Shown piece by piece: positions 62,122 to 64,000 of a DNA stretch of 64,000 nt. A program made the position numbers and the translations under genes. Below the pieces are notes generated by a model. The model saw only the letters and a list, made by a program, of their open reading frames with translations. It did no database searches and was not told the DNA's origin. This DNA is from Runella zeae DSM 19591 (lineage in GTDB: Bacteria > Bacteroidota > Bacteroidia > Cytophagales > Spirosomataceae): positions 248,001 through 312,000 of the forward strand of contig NZ_AUIF01000011.1 in assembly GCF_000423565.1 (NCBI RefSeq). The letters are read 5' to 3'. How positions within the stretch are numbered: position 1 is the first letter of the stretch; the number at the start of each line of letters is the position of its first letter.

Positions 62122-63201
62122 ATGAAAAACCTTTTACCAATACTCCAAAACATCGCTCAACACCTACCTGACCAACTTACCGATGCGGATAAAGAAACCT
62201 TGGAGAATATATACCAAAACTCTCTCCAAGACCTTGACCATCCAGAAGCCATGTTTGGTTTTGTACTAGCCAAAGCGATGCGTCAGCATTTATCAGGTGG
62301 ACAGTCCAACGAACATATTTATCTTCAAAAATTTGAAATACCCCAAATTCGATTGTTCGAGTTATTGATTCAGCAATTGCCCCTTGCTTCGCTTACCCAA
62401 ACTTGCGCTAATGCGCTTTTGATTCAGAGTTTGACAAGATTTGAGAATCCCGTATTAATGGATATTGGTATTGGCACTGGAATGCAGATAGTGAATATGT
62501 TGCAGAAGTTGGCAAAACAGCCTGATAGTCAGATAAAACAATTGACAGTGGTAGGGGTAGAACCCTTTGCGGAGGCGCTTCAAACCGCCCAACACAATCT
62601 CACAAATCTATTACTTCCTTTTGAGGTAAATTTTGTTTCTCATCTGGCTTTGATTGAAAATATGAGCTTTGCCGAAATAGAGAGGCTATTGCCAACACAT
62701 TATGATACTTTGGTAATCAATGCCTCATTTGCGTTGCATCATATACAAAAAGCGGCCGACCGCGAAAAAGTTTTTAGTTATATTCATAAGCTTTCGCCGC
62801 AGGTTTTTCTATTGTCAGAGCCCGTCTCTGATCATTTTGAACCTCATTATGGTACTCGTTTTCGCAATGCAGCACTTCATTATGGGTTAGTTTTTGAAGT
62901 GATAGATACATTGGAAATTACCCCTAAAGAAAAAGCAGCCCTAAAACTTTTTTTTAGTCGGGAGATAGATGATGTATTGGGACAAACCGAATCACTCAGA
63001 GTAGAAAAACAATACGCAACTTCGCAGTGGCTTCAACTTTTCAAACAAACGGGATTTGTGCTCCAAAAACCTCTTCAATCGTTTGAAACTCAAGAGATAC
63101 AGGGAGTAGTATTGAAAGTAGATTTACCTGAACATTATGCCGTGGTTTTCAAAAATGAAGAAATAACCAATGTATTTTACACCAAACCATTTCAACCCTA
63201 A
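62122..63201 (+). CDS. Bacterial GRAS-family protein (methyltransferase-fold homologue of plant GRAS regulators)
   Basis: The 359-residue protein carries a GRAS-type domain, best known from plant DELLA/SCR transcription regulators. Residues line up along the domain: the Rossmann start VLMDIGIGTGMQIVNMLQKL (SAM-type G-x-G), then LTVVGVEPFAEAL. Late motifs are ASFALHHIQKAADREKVFSYI, LSPQVFLLSEPVSDH, TRFRNAALHYGLVFEVIDTLE, FFSREIDDVLGQTESLRVE and SQWLQLFKQTGF. These track PFYRE, RVER and SAW blocks of GRAS proteins. Bacterial GRAS domains are described as methyltransferase-like and presumed small-molecule enzymes. The start at 62122 excludes an upstream TTG frame crossing the terminator. It is close to a phosphotriesterase-like gene. 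Confidence 0.85.
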   Translation: MKNLLPILQNIAQHLPDQLTDADKETLENIYQNSLQDLDHPEAMFGFVLAKAMRQHLSGGQSNEHIYLQKFEIPQIRLFELLIQQLPLASLTQTCANALLIQSLTRFENPVLMDIGIGTGMQIVNMLQKLAKQPDSQIKQLTVVGVEPFAEALQTAQHNLTNLLLPFEVNFVSHLALIENMSFAEIERLLPTHYDTLVINASFALHHIQKAADREKVFSYIHKLSPQVFLLSEPVSDHFEPHYGTRFRNAALHYGLVFEVIDTLEITPKEKAALKLFFSREIDDVLGQTESLRVEKQYATSQWLQLFKQTGFVLQKPLQSFETQEIQGVVLKVDLPEHYAVVFKNEEITNVFYTKPFQP

Positions 63202-63210
63202 ACTTTTGCT

Positions 63211-64000
63211 ATGATTTCCCGTCGCCAATTTTTACTTGCTACTTCTCTCGTGCCTTTTCTACAAAAAGAAAGGCAAATCATGACTATCAACGGGGCAATG
63301 AGTACTAAACAAATGGGAAAAACACTTATCCATGAGCATTTGTTAGTAGATTTTATTGGTGCCGACCAAATCCACTCAGGACGATGGAATCGGAAAGAAG
63401 TATTGGAGGTGGTATTGCCGTATCTATTGGAAGTAAAGAAACAAGGCGTAAAAACACTCTTTGATTGTACTCCTGCATTTTTGGGAAGAGATGTAGTTTT
63501 ACTACAACAAGCAGCTCAGGCAAGCGGCCTTCAAATCCTAACAAATACAGGATACTATGGAGCCGTGGATAATAAATATTTGCCAAAATGGGCATTTGAA
63601 GAAACCGCCGAGCAGTTGGCCGCACGATGGTGCGCCGAATTTGAAAAAGGAATAGAAGGAACTACCGTAAAACCAGGTTTTATAAAAATAGGCGTAAATC
63701 CTGCCCCCCTTTCCGACCTTCATCGAAAGCTTATACAAGCAGCGGGGCTTACTCATCTCAAAACAGGCCTGACTATTTGTTCACATACTGGGCCGGCGGT
63801 AGCGGCATTTGAAGAAATACAACAACTACAACGGCTAGGAGTGCATCTCAGCGCTTTTGTGTGGGTACATGCCCAAAATGAAACAAACAAAAATTTTTAT
63901 ACCAAAGCTGCTCAAATGGGAGCTTGGGTAAGCTTAGATGGCATAGGATGGGGTGATTGGGAAAAATATGCTACATGGCTTGATTTGCTCAAATCCAACA
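63211..64000 (+). CDS. Phosphotriesterase-family metal-dependent hydrolase, 3' end cut by window
   Basis: The frame starts with a short exported-type N-terminus with twin Arg (SRRQFLLATSLVPFL), and 263 codons are present before the window edge. The phosphotriesterase/amidohydrolase fold is visible: HEHLLVDF (first metal-binding His-x-His), TLFDCTPAFLGRDV, TNTGYYG, GFIKIGVN (the carboxylated-lysine region) and the ICSHTGP histidine (next metal ligand), then VWVHAQNE. Metal-binding aspartate near the C-terminus would lie outside the window. Homologues act as lactonases or phosphotriesterases. It follows the GRAS gene by 9 bases, so the two may form an operon. Confidence 0.9.
   Translation, partial: MISRRQFLLATSLVPFLQKERQIMTINGAMSTKQMGKTLIHEHLLVDFIGADQIHSGRWNRKEVLEVVLPYLLEVKKQGVKTLFDCTPAFLGRDVVLLQQAAQASGLQILTNTGYYGAVDNKYLPKWAFEETAEQLAARWCAEFEKGIEGTTVKPGFIKIGVNPAPLSDLHRKLIQAAGLTHLKTGLTICSHTGPAVAAFEEIQQLQRLGVHLSAFVWVHAQNETNKNFYTKAAQMGAWVSLDGIGWGDWEKYATWLDLLKSN

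Noticed and set aside
1-64000. tRNA, rRNA or CRISPR arrays
   Set aside because: No cloverleaf-type or regularly spaced repeat was seen on reading; the repeated TAGG elements are promoter-associated and not spacer-separated arrays.

Overview
The window reads as chromosomal DNA of a Bacteroidota bacterium, most likely a Cytophagales member (Spirosomaceae/Cytophagaceae type). The grounds are a TonB-dependent receptor paired with a DUF4249 lipoprotein, LytTR and TPR-type sensor kinases, a Big_5 lipoprotein of the SC...PTGGKKD kind, promoters of the TTTG-N19-TAnnTTTG type, and few Shine-Dalgarno sequences. No tRNA, rRNA or CRISPR array was seen. The genus is inference.

Left part (1-18.7 kb), housekeeping and the probable replication origin. 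A radical SAM/SPASM fragment, ybeY, mnmG and a Big_5 lipoprotein lead to about 560 non-coding bases packed with DnaA boxes (5130-5706), the best oriC candidate. A 15/16 match to the ParB site parS lies between ybeY and mnmG. Then follow a TPR protein, a SixA-like phosphatase, mraY, an outer-membrane HhH/beta-barrel protein, ppc, pyrB, a bestrophin-like channel, a DUF3467 protein and asnS. dnaA is not in the window.

Signalling region (18.9-34.8 kb). A LuxR-type response regulator converges on two tandem paralogous TPR histidine kinases. Next come an MFS transporter, two small membrane proteins, an unrecognised two-TM protein, an ABC exporter, an FHA-trypsin membrane protease, a Ser/Thr kinase, a PP2C phosphatase, a second (transmembrane) Ser/Thr kinase and an outer-membrane barrel. 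Three intergenic regions share a TAGGTTTTCCT(A/G)TA element; in two of them it sits at a fixed distance from an unusually weak promoter. This looks like an activator-driven regulon tying His-Asp signalling to Ser/Thr phosphosignalling and envelope proteolysis. It is the best candidate in the window for an undescribed system.

Metabolic region (35-43.9 kb). Two paralogous isoquinoline-1-oxidoreductase-type molybdenum enzyme pairs flank an SGNH hydrolase and aat. A large acyl-CoA dehydrogenase follows. Its promoter carries a palindrome, GTATGCAAGCATAC, whose reverse-complement-like partner lies before the FadN-type gene 17.5 kb away, suggesting one local repressor of beta-oxidation.

Accessory region (43.9-51.8 kb). 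This holds an AT-rich DUF5677-like gene, the C-terminal remnant of a serine recombinase, a LytS/LytTR pair with a TonB receptor and DUF4249 lipoprotein, and gene-poor stretches with related palindromes. Signs of horizontal transfer are visible.

Right part (51.9-64 kb). A small P-loop kinase, an Hsp20-like protein, a MITE-like element, an OmpA/PD40 protein, a FAN1-like nuclease, a membrane acyltransferase, a CDGSH iron-sulfur protein, prfA, the FadN-type protein, a bacterial GRAS-family protein and a truncated phosphotriesterase-family enzyme.
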